From: Morinoia aosen
Lineage: Eukaryota > Arthropoda > Malacostraca > Amphipoda > Talitridae
Direction of reading: 5' to 3'
Assembly (NCBI GenBank): GCA_030386875.1
Contig: CM059567.1
Span: forward strand, 58,884,020-58,948,019
Length of the DNA: 64,000 bases
This document shows positions 42,622-63,660 of this stretch, in pieces. The stretch's first letter is position 1, and the number at the start of each line of letters is the position of its first letter. Under the pieces are notes generated by a model that did no database searches, was not told where the DNA came from, and saw nothing but the letters and a program-made list of their open reading frames with translations. The position numbers were made by a program, and so were the translations under genes.

Positions 42622-43979
42622 AGTTGGCCACACGACGGCTTACCGAATGTGGTGCCTCGTAAATTGGTTCTAGATTTCTTGATTGCTCAGCCATTTTCCC
42701 TACGAAATATCAAATATTGTGCGATTTCCTGGTCACACCACAAGGGAACGCACACCTTCCGCTCCGAGCGAGAGAACTGTGAAGCCTTTTTGACGTAAAA
42801 ATTATACATTCATTCACATAATCTACAGCTTCAGTATCTGTAACAAGAAGAAACTTTTGCGAGGATATATTTTGAAAATGTAAATTTGATTTCATACGGA
42901 ACTAATAGTTAGAAAATTTTACTACGCAAGAAAAAAATTCTATGGAATTGGATTCATGGAGACACAAACGTAAGAACATCATAATTTTGAAGTTTATCTT
43001 TGCAGCCCCAACCAACAGCGCTCAGGGGCGTGAAGAGTTACTCTTCACTTTAATTTAATGCCTCTTTTTAACTCCGTGTTGAAAATTTTACTGTAAAACA
43101 CACCAACTTCCATGGCTAGTTAAAGAGCAAATTTGTAAACATTACAAATAAAACTTAATGTTAGAACAAAAGTTATAAAGAAAATTTCATATAGTTGCAA
43201 CTTTCAGCCGTAGAATATTCAAACCTGTTGGTAAATGAGCAAAGTTTTCCAACTGGAAAGTACACCCAGAACTTTTAACGATATGGGTGAAACAGCAGAA
43301 TTTATAGCACGATGCAAGAACTAAGTTTACGACTCTTAATTTGTGGACTTGGTGTAAACCACCTAATGGGCGAATCCTGAAAACTAGGCAAGTTCGCGCA
43401 GTATCTTGGAAATCGAATTCCATTAATTGGGTCATCTCGTTTTGGTTAATCTTCCTACAAATCATAGCAGCAGTACAAAAAATCAGGGTTTTAAAGCTCT
43501 CACGCTCATTTTTACAAATTAATATTAGAATTAAACCTCCGGGAGTGTTTTCGTTAGAAAATGAAGAAGGTAATCCCTCAAGGTTGAGGCTGATAAAGCT
43601 CGTGTTGATTACGCTTGAATTAGCTGGGCCCTAATTTCAAGGGAAAAACGATTCTTATCCTCAATTTGAAGGACTCGATTGTTTTCTTGAATTGTTATTG
43701 CAAGACAGCTTCTATAATAACAAAAGTAGCGATGTTAAATTTCAATTAATGCTGGTAGTTATCTAATTCTGCCTACCTCGTTTCCTCAAAGGGCATAGGA
43801 TAAGTAATAGGCCCAGGTTAGTAAGGCTTATCTATCTTATGCTATGGAGAATGGCGCCTTTAGCCTGAAGCCAAAGCAAGAGGGCGGGGCTTGCGCCTCT
43901 TTTCACTGCCCACGCGCGCACTCAATGATCGTGTGAACACAGATTTAGGTACCTCTGCCATCCTGTCTTTCGTGCCCTC

Positions 43980-44195
43980 TTCGGTATTCAGTTTTCATGC
44001 CTTCTTCGCGGCCTCTTTCCTATCTCTTTTCATTCTTTTCCTAACATACAGTTTGTATGAGCCGGGTACTCTGTTTGGAAATGTGCTATGAGCATCGATT
44101 ATTCGTTTTCTACAGTCCATACTAAATAGTGCTCTCTATTCACTCTCTTAAAATCGCCTATGGGGCTGGGAGTTTTCAAATAGCTAACCTAGTGA
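43980..44195 (+). mobile_element. Possible degenerate retroposon family A copy
   Basis: TACAGTCCATACTAAATAGTG and the CT-rich body with TATCTCTTTTCATTC recall the family. The head and tail are not clear. Resembles the 4440-4860 segment. Confidence 0.35.
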
Positions 44196-44321
44196 CAATT
44201 ATTCAAGAATACAAGTATGTATTATTAATATTCATTCAAAAAACATAGAACTAATCAACTCTTGACTGTTGTATATAATTTATCAATTATATTTATCAAT
44301 TTTATTATTTATACCAACTGT

Positions 44322-44381
44322 CAATTGTGTCAAGATGCTAGGCGAAGTAATATGACTTCGCCCAGCATCTTGACACAATTG
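44322..44381. repeat. 27-bp near-perfect hairpin
   Basis: Arms starting CAATTGTGTCAAGATGCTAG and ending CATCTTGACACAATTG pair over 27 bp with one mismatch and a 6-nt loop (AATATG). The motif GCATCTTGA recurs just after it. Could be a foldback remnant or a small-RNA-like hairpin. Confidence 0.8.
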
Positions 44382-44879
44382 AACACATTAGCATCTTGAA
44401 ACAATTTTTAAGCCTTCTAGTGACCTGTATACTGCAGGTGCCACACCTTAATCATACCCAAATTGAGCTGCAGTAGACCAAAAATTTTTTTTTAATGTTT
44501 ATTATTCATTGGAAAAATCTTGGCTCGTTTTTGAAGCAAGTTTAGGAAATATAACAAGATTTTTAAGTACTAATTTATAAATAAATTGAAGAAATGTAGC
44601 AACAGAGCTATATATTTTTAATGAAAATGAAATTTGTCTATGGTCACGTAGCTCTATAGATTTCTGCTACACAAGGTTTATTTTTTTAGCCAACATGTAT
44701 CATCTATTATCAAATTTACATTACCATGAGTCCACTCGACCATTAAACGGAACTTCCTTTTATCGTACGGGAAGCTAATGATTATTTTCAGTTATTAACC
44801 ATGAAACGCAAACACAGAACATCAACCTACAACTTTCCTCAATTTTTGGTGATAATTGAGTTCTAATTTCTAAAATACA

Positions 44880-45490
44880 GCCTTCTATCATAACAGCTCT
44901 ATATCCAAATTCACATAACGCCAAATCACATCCCTATTCTCGGTTCCACAATTTTTGCTAATTATCTCTCACCTTGACAGCTTATAACCACCAAAGAGAC
45001 TGAAAAAACTCGCCAAACAAAACATCACGTCCCTATTAACAAACACGCAATTATCGCCTTCTATCTCTCACCTTGACAGCTTGTCACTACCAATAATGCT
45101 GCCAAGATTCATAACATACCACATCACCTACCTATTATCAAATACCCAATTTTCGATCACCATCTCTTGTTTTGACAACTTCTGAGTGCTAAAAATGCTG
45201 CTAAAACTCACCAAACGCATCACGCCCCTCTCCTCAGTTGCTCAATTTTCGCTTATTATCTTTCGTTTTGACAGCTTCTGACTGCTAAAAATACCGCACA
45301 AACTCCCCTAACAAGTACGTCACATTCGTCCCCATCGGTTACCCAATTTTCGTAAACTATCTCCCATTTTGACAGGTGCTGACCACTAAAACTGCTGCAA
45401 TAAGTCACCAAACCCCACATCACCACCCTATTATCAGTTGCTCAATGTTCGCTGACTATCTCTCGTTTTGCCAGCAGGTAAGCGGTAACA

Positions 45491-45496
<6 letters not shown>
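44880..45496. repeat. ~99-bp degenerate tandem array ending in Runx exon 1
   Basis: TCTCTC(A/G)(C/T)(C/T)TTGACAGC-like segments lie at 44976, 45075, 45174, 45270, 45371 and 45470. Each is followed by a CTGACTGCTAAAAATGCTGC-like stretch. The last unit (TCTCTCGTTTTGCCAGCAGG, then GGTAACAATGCTGC) is the acceptor-like site and start codon of Runx exon 1. Confidence 0.82.
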
Positions 45497-53365
<7,869 letters not shown>

Positions 53366-55151
53366 CTTTCTTCTGTTTTTCGATTCAAAATAAGGACTAC
53401 ATAAATTTTTAAATCACTTCCATACAAAAAATCCAAAATACCTGAGGGAATTTTTGTATGTTCAAAAACTTTGAACAAAAGCTTCAGCTTGAAAAATGTG
53501 TATGAATGTCAATATTTTCAATTCCCTGCATCCGAAGCCCAATTTAAAATTAGAAGTTTGAATCTCAGTACTCGTGTGTTCCATTACTTTCATTCAAAAG
53601 GATGTTTCGGTAAATAAACCACAGCGGTGTTGTGCGTAAGGATCCCATTTCACACTTTATACTCGTGCCACGGCCACATGATTTTCTCAGGCCAATTTTT
53701 AGTATTTTTAGTGTTTTCTTTCTTCTCAAATTAAAATTGTAATTGAATGAATCCCGATGAATGTATTTATGTATGAAATCGTCTAGACTGCAAAAAAGTA
53801 TAACAAACGTTTCTGAGCGAATGCTGGCATCAGTTCAAAAAATTATTGCCAATAATGTTTTTGGGATTTTCATTTTTTTTTTAACTTTATCTTACAATTT
53901 TCAATCTCAAGCAAATAAGGCTCAGATTTCAAATACATACAAGGCCCGCAGTGAATATAACGCTGCCACCTTATGTAGTTTGACAAAGTGAAATTTCTCC
54001 TCAACTCGCTAACTACGTAGTGGTACATACGAGTATCACTAGCTATATTGTTCCTATGCGTGCAAGTGTAAATGACTAGGATTTAAATTATTTCACTTCC
54101 TTTTTTTATGCAGGTTTCAGCGTACATGTCAAAATATTTTTACGCAATTAAATTTTTCACACTACTTAGAAATGACAAAAATGCATTATAGCAATGAAAT
54201 TATACTTTCACTTCTGCTACTTCCAGCCTGACTAATTAACCGTAGTAACCGCACAAACGAAGTCAACGTGTCAATATAGAGCCTTACTTACTTCTGAGTA
54301 CAATGATAACATATTTGCAAATATTCTACTCTTCTTTGCAAAGCCAGTGGGAATTTCGTTCACTAAACACTTCATTTTTTCACTTAGGCAATCCATTTTG
54401 AGGTTCACGTGGTAGGTAACCGCATTGTATTGTATCATTTTATTGTATCATTTTTGCACTTAGGCAATCCATTTTGAGGTTCATGTGGTAGGTAACCGCA
54501 TTGTATCCTATAATCATGCAAGCCGACTTTTTTTTTTTGCTACATGATTAATCACTATTTCATTGTGTTCCAACATTAACAATATGTGTATAAATAGACA
54601 TTAGCTCTGGGGAGTTTTATAATCTTAGGCGTAGATTTATAACTCTGATATCCCGTCTAGCTCGTCAGAATTTTATTATTCATGTTCCTATCTGTACATC
54701 AAAGCTATCGAAAAATATCAGCAAACATTTCGAACATATTAATCGGTGAAAGTGCATGTGGCTAGTGGAAATTTTTTGACCAGAAACATGAATTTTTAAA
54801 AAGTAACAGCATCGGCAACGCTGAAAGTTATGAATTGTTTTGGTTCAATTGAGGTCCTTTCGGCGAAAATGTATGTAGTGATTAAAGTATTCGAATTTAG
54901 GCTCTTGTACACAAGTTGTTATTAAAGTAGACTTGCAAATCAAGAGGTTAAATCTTGGAATGCTCATTCGTGATGTACTGAAGTATGAGTCACGTCTTTG
55001 CTAAAGCATTTTTTCAGTTTAGTGGTTATATAGGAGGCTGTCGCTGATATTTTCTAAAATTTAGTGCATTTAGTTTGTTTCATTCCCATTTATTGCAAGG
55101 AGGTTGTCGACGATTCTTGCTGTAAATGTATCTATAAAAATAATAATTTAT
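53366..55151. other. Region after Runx exon 3
   Basis: AT-rich, with a 76-bp duplication at 54381-54506 and no recognised exon. Probably Runx intron 3. Confidence 0.5.
54381..54506. repeat. 76-bp direct duplication
   Basis: CACTTAGGCAATCCATTTTG and the bases up to GTAACCGCATTGTAT occur at 54381 and 54457. Confidence 0.92.
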
Positions 55152-55164
55152 TTCATGAGAAAGA

Positions 55165-55530
55165 CCCCTCAGGGGGATACAACTATTGTATCTATGGGAA
55201 TTAGCGCTCCCAGGGGAACCATTTGTGGGCCCGAGCTAAAGGTTAAGTAGGCTTCCTTTTTGTTGTAATAAAATAGGTTTTTGTTTTGTTACGGACCATC
55301 TTTTTCCGGTTCACTGCTGTCCTGTTTTTCAGCACCTACTACTTTCTTCTTCAACTTTTTTCTTGTTTCATGAACTTCTTTCCTAGCTTACTGCTTCTGT
55401 GCACCTTGTGCATGGATTCCACGTTCCCTCAACTCCATACTAAATGGTGCCTTCCTTTTTCCTCTCTTGGAACATCTTTGTCGTGGTTAAGGGAGGCTAA
55501 AACTTTCTTATATAATTATTATAATAATAA
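55165..55530 (+). mobile_element. Retroposon family A, young full copy with 13-bp target duplication
   Basis: A 366-bp element from CCCCTCAGGGGGATACAACT to an ATAATAATAA tail, flanked by perfect TTCATGAGAAAGA (55152-55164 and 55531-55543). Very similar to the 5812-6175 copy. Confidence 0.92.
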
Positions 55531-55543
55531 TTCATGAGAAAGA

Positions 55544-58500
55544 TGATTACAACCTTGTAGTACCGACGTGACCAATATTTTTCAGGTGGACGGGTTATGA
55601 TAAAAAATTGCCAGCACTAAACGAAAAATTTCGAAACATTTTAATATCGAACACCATTTTTCCTATGTCGACAAACTATTTTTCAAATAGACAAACTAGC
55701 AATCTCAAATTGCAACACAGTTTCTCTCGGGAGAGACAACATGCGGGGTGCTTGGTTTTCTATCTAAATACACAGACTTTGCGCTATTCCATTAGAGTTG
55801 AACTTATATCATAAATCAGCATGTTGATCGATCGATGGAGAGCGCATTACCAAGTGCAGCTAGTTAACTAAGAGCAGTGAATTATTGACACTCGCCTCAG
55901 CTAGCGCCTGACGGGCGGTGCCGGCCTCAGACATCGTGTGCGTGCGCCAGAAAGACATAAACCACGAGCACTTTTGCAGGGTGGCTTTTACGGTCTTTTT
56001 ATTTCTCTTGGCGTGGTTCATCACCAGAGTCTGTGTATAGTCTTAGTATCAGGAGCGGCTGGACGACTGGAAATAACCTACTGATACCCGTGCACCAAGA
56101 CAACCTGGATCGTAAAGTCTTTGTTGGCCTCACAAACAGTTCTTGTAGACGGGCCTTTATCTCGCCCACGTCACTAATTACCGTATATTCTTTTATCACG
56201 ATCTCTGAATATACGATGATTTACACTTCAAAGACGATAACCACGATTAACAATAGACGAGCGCCAAGTGCGACCTCATGGTCCGAATAGCGTGCGAAGT
56301 CGCTCGGGTTAGCGGTGAACCGCTGAGTCTTTTCATCATGGGATTGACAATCCAACCTAGGCTTGTCATCAGCATTTTTATGCAGCCATTGGGTCGGGCA
56401 GAACCACAGCTTCAGCTTGCCCGGCGCTGCCGTAAAACTGCTAAGTGCCTCAATTTCTGAGCTTCCACACGGACAGCGCTGTCCTATGACTGCGGAATGG
56501 GAATTATTCCCGATGTTAAATACCGGGTGAGTGTTTTGGTACTCTGCCTGGATACTAACCCTGGGAATCAATGCTTATTCGCTGTAATTGTGTGAGGTGT
56601 AAAATATTTTATCGAATCAATCATGGCTGAGGTTGGTGTGCTTTACCTTCATTTTCTTCTCAGATTCTCGAAGTTCGCCGAGAGAATTTCTGCCAATTTT
56701 CTTGTGTTTATTGGAATATTGCATTGTTTTTTTTTTAACCACATCTATTTTATGGGCTGCTAAAAGTTTTCGTCATTTCATCTCATTTTTCAAAAATTTT
56801 CGAACCTCGTCGTATTGAAATCAGACATCGTTATGTTGCTAAACATGGTCGCCAACATTCTCGTTATTTTTCAAGATTCAAAAATTAGTGAATTCAGCGT
56901 CTCTACCTATTTTTTTTGCAGTTCTACTGTAATTTTTATTCGTTAGCTTTGCCGAGTTTTGGCGACGAACGGAGTCGAGTGGGAAAAATTGGTTATATTC
57001 TCGTTCAATTGAAGGTAGGTTCAGCGAAATTTATTGCGTCTCACAACATAAGTTGAGGCGACCAAATGTACTACAGTTACCGGTTTCCAAATGCTTGCTT
57101 CTTTAGGTTTTTTGTAGATCTTTGCTATGATGGTGTGTTGCCTGCATAAATCTAGTCTACATCGTTGTGTATTTTATGCGGAGTTTTTCTTTTTGTAAGT
57201 GCATCATTTGTCGGGAGTTGTGTTACACGTTGCCTAAATACGTGGTCTCTAATTCATTACGTGGAAGTCGTTCTCGCAAGCAATATTCCGATATTTACGA
57301 GAAAAGTTACAACAAGCACTCATTCCTCAGCTGTTAAGTAATTCACTTCCTTTTGTGATCATGGTAGTAAACATATGTTGCCCAGGACGTGTAGAATTTC
57401 TGAATGGATCGTCACAATTATGAGAAAATATCACAGAGAAGTTGAAGCCCCCTGATGAACGAGAGCAGCCCTATTTTGTGCTTCAGAATTATGGATATCG
57501 ATTGACCGCTTATCTTCTCTCGACATTTAATACGATCATGACTGCAAATGTAAACGCTCAATAAATAATACGAGAGAGAGCGAGAAAGAGCAAACCCTCC
57601 CACCTCATACATGTCCGTAACTTATTCATAATGGGCTTTTCATGGCTCGCTTTCATACAAAGTATTGAATTATTTCTCCCCTCAGTCGCATGTGCAATCC
57701 AATACCTTCTCGAACTACGCGCATGTTGGATGAAAAGTATCTAATTTCCCGTAGTAAATAGCCTCACTAATGTGCACACCGAATAAACGTAAGCACAATT
57801 TTAGGGTACGTACTCTGAGTGTGACAAGTATTACTAAAATTGCAGGAAAAGCTCGAAAATTATAAGAATCAAAATATTGGTTGCTCGTGAAGTTATATGA
57901 TTAAGACTGTTGACTGCTGTGAGTGCAGGATCGGTAACGATAACGTAAAAATATATTCCATCCTGTACTCTAAATTAATTTCTATTTTTCATGGTAACAG
58001 TTTTAACATTCTTCGTGAAGAGTTATTGAATCTGTTCGTGAAAGGTGTACCTGTGTTACAAAATAATCTCTTTCATTTGTAACAGTTTCGTATACTTGGT
58101 GAAGAGTTGTTGAATCTTTTAGCGTAGGGCTTTCTACAAGCCGATGTACCGTCCCACGCTGCGTTGCTCAGCAAGGCGGCTTTAACGCGTTGTTTCGAAA
58201 GCTACCGCAGCGATGCAGCATTCATTCGGTCACCAACTCATTAAAATTCTGCCCATGTAGCAGTGACGATGTCTGTTTAAAGTGATTAAGCTACTCACTG
58301 TTGTGTAAAAATATTTAGGCTCCTAGAAATCTGTAGGGCAACTATTCAACGTTCTTCAGCGCACGATTTCGCTTTGAATCTCTGAAAGCTTGTCTAGCAC
58401 GCATAAGCGCTTTATCTGACTCGCTTTTGAACGATTTTATTTACATGCATTTAAATCGGGGTGTTTTGGAGTTACTTAGCCTTGTGAGTAAAAGGAATTT

Positions 58501-60340
58501 TTTTTCGGTGAGCTTGCTGCGAAAGACACTAAAATTTTAAAGTCTAATGATAAGAATGTAATTGAAAGAATTAATTTGGAGGATAGATCACAATTTACGA
58601 CTTTTTTCGAGCTTAGTCTTTATTGTCCGGCATAGCAGTTCCGAATGTCAAAGCACCCTCGATTCGAGATGAAAAATTAATTCATTTTTTATATGAAGCA
58701 ATTGCTATCACATTAGGGGCATTTTTTGTGCGTAAAGTAGCTACTTGTAGCGCCAAGTATTACGACACAAATCAACTGAACATCTATCTTGTACTACAGG
58801 TTTTCGTGTGAATGAAAAGAATTTGGGATTGGACCTGAAAACTGAGAAATATTTTCTGCTTGTAGTCTGCGTTTGTAAGTTCGGAATAATTGTTCTTGAA
58901 TGTCACTTACTATTTTTTCCAGGTACTCTACACCGAGAAAAATTTTAACGTCTCAATACCCATTTTATCCGACCAATTTTTCAGGGTGCAAATTTTGGCC
59001 AGTTCACGTTGGGCTTGAATGCCAGTAATTTTCGACTGGCTGAACGTTACCCGTGATTTCTAATATCGCTCGCAATTCAAAACTTCGTTGAAAGAAAGAC
59101 TAGTAACTTTAATTTACATTTTCCTTCAGATTTAATCTGGCTTAAATCAATTCGAAATATTTTCTTACAGTTGTATTGAAATATAACTGAATTTCAGCAT
59201 TTTTCTTTTCACCTTTTATCATTTCTGACTTAATTTCGACGTTTTTCGTCTCAATTTTCATTATTTCTAGTTGAATTTAAGCATTTTTCACCTCATTCAA
59301 TAGTATTTTTGACTTAATTCAAAATTATGCCAATCCTTTTTTATCAGATCTCTATAGTTTGAGCTTTTAACTATTAATTTCTTCAAGATTCATACGTATT
59401 AAAGCATTTTCTCCTTCGTGTTCCAAATCTATCACAATATCGACGTTTTCCTCTGTTTTTTTTTCTACTCTAACTCAACACACCCACTTTCTCCTGAATT
59501 TTAACAAGCTCTAGAAAAATTTAAATTAAATCTACTTTTTGTTTGATCAATTATCTCAAGACAATGCACCAAACCTCAGTAGAAGTGATGAACTTGCTTT
59601 TTGCAGAAACGTTAAGTTTTTTAAAGAGGACAGTCCGCTTTTCCTCCGTTTATCTGTTGGTTTTAGAGTATTCATGCGCAGCTGGACTGTGGTTATAGTT
59701 TGTCCTAAATTCGTCCGTAATTTCCTGCGACGCTCGTCTCTCGTATTCATTGCTACTGAATAAATCAGTGAAAAGAACGTGAAATTAGCAGTATGTGTCC
59801 TCCGAAAATCATTTTGGCTGCTCAAAGTTGTTATTCTAAATGATGGGTGGTGAATGAAGATGTAGGTCAATAGAGTGGTCATGATTGACAAATGATGAGC
59901 GATGATAGAGATTAAGAAAGTGACCACAAATGATGAGCTCATTTTCGAGTGACGCATCAGGGAAAATGTGTTCGTACATCGCCTGAGTAACTGACTTTAC
60001 TTCCTACATAACATGAACGTAAATTTAATTCATTACCTAAACATTTAAATAGGTATTGAATATTATTAATTCATTAATTCATTCATAATGAAAAATCAAT
60101 GAGATTAATATTGATAAGGAATATTGATTCAATATACTAAATTTTATTTCAAATTTTGAAATTAATATTAAATATGTGATTCCGTTTCCCATAGACTTTC
60201 GTTCTCATTTCTACATCAAAATGATCTTCATTTCCTAATTGAAGTAAATGATTTTTTACGAAAATGGCTGTAAATCAAAAACAGTTTACATGCTTTTGTT
60301 ATGTCTGCCTCAATTCCAAATAGAATATGCTCAATGAAAG
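55544..60340. other. Region without recognised gene
   Basis: No convincing exon. 55905-56590 is less AT-rich with long open frames on both strands and no recognised domain; it may be a mobile-element remnant. The remainder is AT-rich unique DNA. Confidence 0.4.
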
Positions 60341-60344
60341 ATGT

Positions 60345-60640
60345 CCTCTCACTTGGATACGACTATTGTATCTATGAGAAGATGTGTGGTCCTGAACTGA
60401 AAGTTAAGCGGACCTTCCTTTTTTTGGAATTGAATAAATATTATTTTTAGATACGCATAATCTTTTTTCGGTTTTCTGCAGTCAATTCTCTCAGCACGTA
60501 TTACTTTCTTCAACGTTTACCATGTTTCATAAGCCTTTTTCCTAACTTACTATTGCTAGGCGCTTTTCTTCTTCCTGTCTTTGGCACATCTTTGTATTGG
60601 TTAGGGACGCTTAACATACTTACCTAATCTAATCTAATTT
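60345..60640 (+). mobile_element. Retroposon family A, diverged copy
   Basis: CTCTCACTTGGATACGACTA and TTGTATCTATGAGAAG form the head; TTTTTTCGGTTTTCTGCAGTC the middle; GGTTAGGGACGCTTAACATAC the 3' end, followed by a TAATCTAATCTAAT tail. Confidence 0.8.
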
Positions 60641-62224
60641 AATCCTAAAGATTGAGTTCCAAGTCTTTGTCCCAATCCAGAGGAAGTTGTGTTGAGAACG
60701 GTCTTTTTAATAATGATGTATTATTTATGATCTGTTTGTTCTTATAACTTTTATTTCTATTTGAATTGTCTTTGTGCATTGACATTGCAGCCAATTAGTC
60801 GCGTTTCGAATGAATGTAGGAGAAAAAGACAATGCAAATTTTTCAAAAATTTTGCAAACACGTCAACGAGAGAAATAGAACATCGTGCATAGTAATCAAA
60901 AACGAATAGTAATAGTAATAGGAATAATAATCAGAGGCTAATATTTAGTCCATAGCCGAGTAGCAAAGACTTATCAGCCGCAATTGGTTGCTTTATGTTT
61001 ATATTTTTCTCATTTTTTAAGTACTGATAACTTTGTATGCAAACTAAGGATGTTATTTTTCTGTTTCTTTATACAAAAAAGCATAAATATACTTACACTA
61101 CGCAAAATCAGTGATACAACTTTCTCACGAAAAATATTTCACAACTTGAGAGACTGACTGAAGAGAAATATCTTTTGAATATTTTGAAAAAAAATTTTAA
61201 ACGAATTTCTAACTGAAGAGAAAGATCTTTTGAACATTTTGAAGATTTTATGCAAACGAATTTCTTATTTTAGCTCGGGAGCTTTCAAAATTTTATAAAT
61301 ATTAAAATTGAACAGTTGTGTACGAAATAAGACCGTGTGGCATAATGGATAAGACGTCGGACTTTTGATCCGCAGATTGCAGGTTCGAGTCTTGTCACGG
61401 TCGGAACGTATTTCGACACTGAAACGAATTCAAGAACACTCACTCAAATAATAACACGTGCAAAATGAAACAATGGACAGACCCCGCTGTCGAACTCCCC
61501 GTCACAGACCAATTATATATCGTCGCTATATATTGCTAGCGCTCATCGAAAAGTTTCCACCGCATCTCTTTCAGCCTTAAAAACCCCAAAACAAAACCTC
61601 TTTGATCGGTTAATAGCTCTCATTATCGTGTCCTCTTTTTCGAAGCTAGAAAAGCTTGACATATCCTCCCCTGGCGTCAGATAGCTTCAGAAATTAAGCT
61701 CTGTTCAATTTTCGCGGGTGACTTCTTGATTTGATGGGCTACCTCCTCATGTCGATTGTCTTTGCATTATAAAAAGTGGATCTTAAAAGCTTCATGAAAC
61801 CCTGCACAAAGATGAAGTCGTTTTTAGAAGCAGCCTTTTATTTCAATGCATGCTGGTTAGTGCGTCAATTGTAAACATTTTTCCTCTTTGTTGCGTCTAA
61901 ACAACTATCATGCAATTGTGTGTGTGGAGTGGAGGTTTAACATTCCCTCTTCATGTGACATGTAAAAAAAAATAAATTACTCATGTCCATGTCCGTCCAC
62001 CAAATAATTACGTATGTTGTGGTAATTTAATATTAAAAAAAAAACTCAAGTGCACGGGGTGTTTCAATAGAGAAAATAATGACAACATATAGCAATATTT
62101 TCTGTTGTTTCGCGCCTGAAGATAAAAAAGTAAGTGAAGCGTTCACTCTAATTTACGTATTTAAGTTCAAATGATGTCCATAGGTAGATAACAGTTTTTT
62201 CAACAAATTTTTACGTTCCTTTGG
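60641..62224. other. Region around the tRNA-like sequence
   Basis: AT-rich. Besides the tRNA-like sequence at 61331-61403, a less AT-rich 130-bp stretch follows it. No gene recognised. Confidence 0.4.
61331..61403 (+). tRNA. tRNA-Arg-like sequence with anticodon TTT, probably a pseudogene
   Basis: A 73-nt cloverleaf. The acceptor stem GACCGTG pairs perfectly with CACGGTC, discriminator G. The T arm GCAGG-TTCGAGT-CTTGT pairs with two G:T wobbles. The anticodon loop CTTTTGA gives TTT, which would read lysine codons, yet the body resembles animal tRNA-Arg (recalled, not searched). Two of three D-stem pairs are broken (C:A, A:G) and the first anticodon pair is T:C. A- and B-box-like sequences are visible, but no T-run terminator follows closely. 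Most likely a decayed tRNA-Arg copy. Confidence 0.6.
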
Positions 62225-62227
62225 GTA

Positions 62228-62640
62228 ACTCCTTTCAGGGGGTATAACTTTTGCATCTATTGGAATTAGCGCTCTCAGGGGGCAGATGTGAGGCTCCGAG
62301 CTGAAGGATAATAAGGCCTTCCTTTTGTTGAAATGAAATGGATTTTTTTATTGGGTCAAGAACCTTTTTTTTCGGTTCACTGCAGTCCTGTTTAACACCG
62401 CTGATTTTCTTCTTCAACGTTAATCTTGTTTCCTAACCTTCCTTCTCAATTTACTATTTCTATGCGCGGAGGATCCTGTGCAGGAACACACCTTGTGCAT
62501 AGATTCAGCGTTCCCTACTGCATTCTCAATGGTACCTTTGTTCATCCTCTCTCTGAACATCTTTCTTGTGGCAAGAAAAGCTCAAACTAACTTGAAATCT
62601 ATCAATTGTTGCGGTTAGTGAGTTTTAAACTAACCTACCT
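62228..62640 (+). mobile_element. Retroposon family A copy
   Basis: CCTTTCAGGGGGTATAACTT, GGAATTAGCGCTCTCAGGGG, then TTTCGGTTCACTGCAGTCCTG. It ends in AAGCTCAAACTAACTTGAAA, then a partial second 3' end at about 62612-62640. Confidence 0.85.
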
Positions 62641-62804
62641 AAATTAATCTAAAAACATATTAGCTTGTAATTTATAATATGTAACTCTTCTTCCGAAAGC
62701 TTTTTTCATCTTTATTTAGTGCTGATGTTATGAAACGATGTCAATTGCAGCGAGTTTCTTTGGTTGCCTGAGCGTGGTGGGTGTCTGACGGCATTGGACT
62801 TGGG

Positions 62805-63130
62805 TACGAACCGGGGAAAATGTGAAGGCCCGAGCTGAGAGATAGGTAGGCTTTCTTTTTGTTGAAATGTATAAAATGCTTTTGTTATGTTAAGAGCCAT
62901 CTTTTTTTGGTTCAATGCTGTTCTGAATTTTTCAGCACTTACTACTTTCTTCTTCAACTTTGATCTTGTTTCATAAACTTCTTTCTCATCTTACTGTTTC
63001 TATGCCCTTTCTGCATAGATTCCATGTTCTCTTAACCCTATAAAAGATGATGCCCTCTTCATTCCTCTCTTTGGATTGCTTTTGTTGCGGATAGGGAAGC
63101 TTAAACTAACTAATAATCTAATCTAATCTG
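62805..63130 (+). mobile_element. Retroposon family A, copy lacking most of the head
   Basis: AATGTGAAGGCCCGAGCTGA, GGTAGGCTTTCTTTTTGTTG, and GATAGGGAAGCTTAAACTAA with a TAATCTAATCTAATCT tail. Confidence 0.82.
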
Positions 63131-63309
63131 GGTACAAACCGAGAATGGACCACTTGGTGCGTTTCTGTTGCCGTATTCTACAGTATTTCACTCTAAAAAT
63201 GTGTAAAAATTCTCGCGTGATATTCGAATTGCTGAGGAAGCCTCCAAATTTTTACGTAGGCGCTTTCACGTTGGAAATAAACACCAGCATAGTATGTGAA
63301 AATATGAAT

Positions 63310-63660
63310 GTGCATGGTCATGTGAGTAGTAGAGTCGCACTAGTTCATGTGAGTAATATATTCGTACTAGTTCATATAAGTAATAGACTCGCACTAGTTC
63401 ATGTAATAGACTCTCACCAGTTCATGTGAGTAATAGACTCGCACTAGTCCATGTGAGTAATAGACTCGCACTATTTCATGTAATAGACTCTCACGAGTTC
63501 ATGTGAGTAAGAGACTCGCACTAGTCCATGTGAGTAATAGACTCGCACTAGTCCATGTGAGTAATAGACTCGCACTAATCCATGTGAGTAATAGACTCGC
63601 ACTATTTCATGTAATAGACTCTCACTAGTCCATGTGAGTAATAGGCTCGTACTAGTTCAG
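63310..63660. repeat. ~27-bp minisatellite
   Basis: GTGAGTAATAGACTCGCACT then AGTCCAT, about 12 units with a shortened variant (CATGTAATAGACTCTCAC). The unit itself contains GTGAGT. Confidence 0.92.

Larger units (their letters stand above)
40107..44318. other. Intergenic region between transposon and Runx
   Basis: Mostly AT-rich unique DNA. The first 200 bp after the transposon are GC-rich with a donor-like CAACAG|GTGAGG near 40190. Also present: a 3' retroposon fragment (41080-41255), a MITE-like element (41888-42003), a 65-bp duplication (42492-42621) and a possible degenerate retroposon (43980-44195). No gene recognised. Confidence 0.45.
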
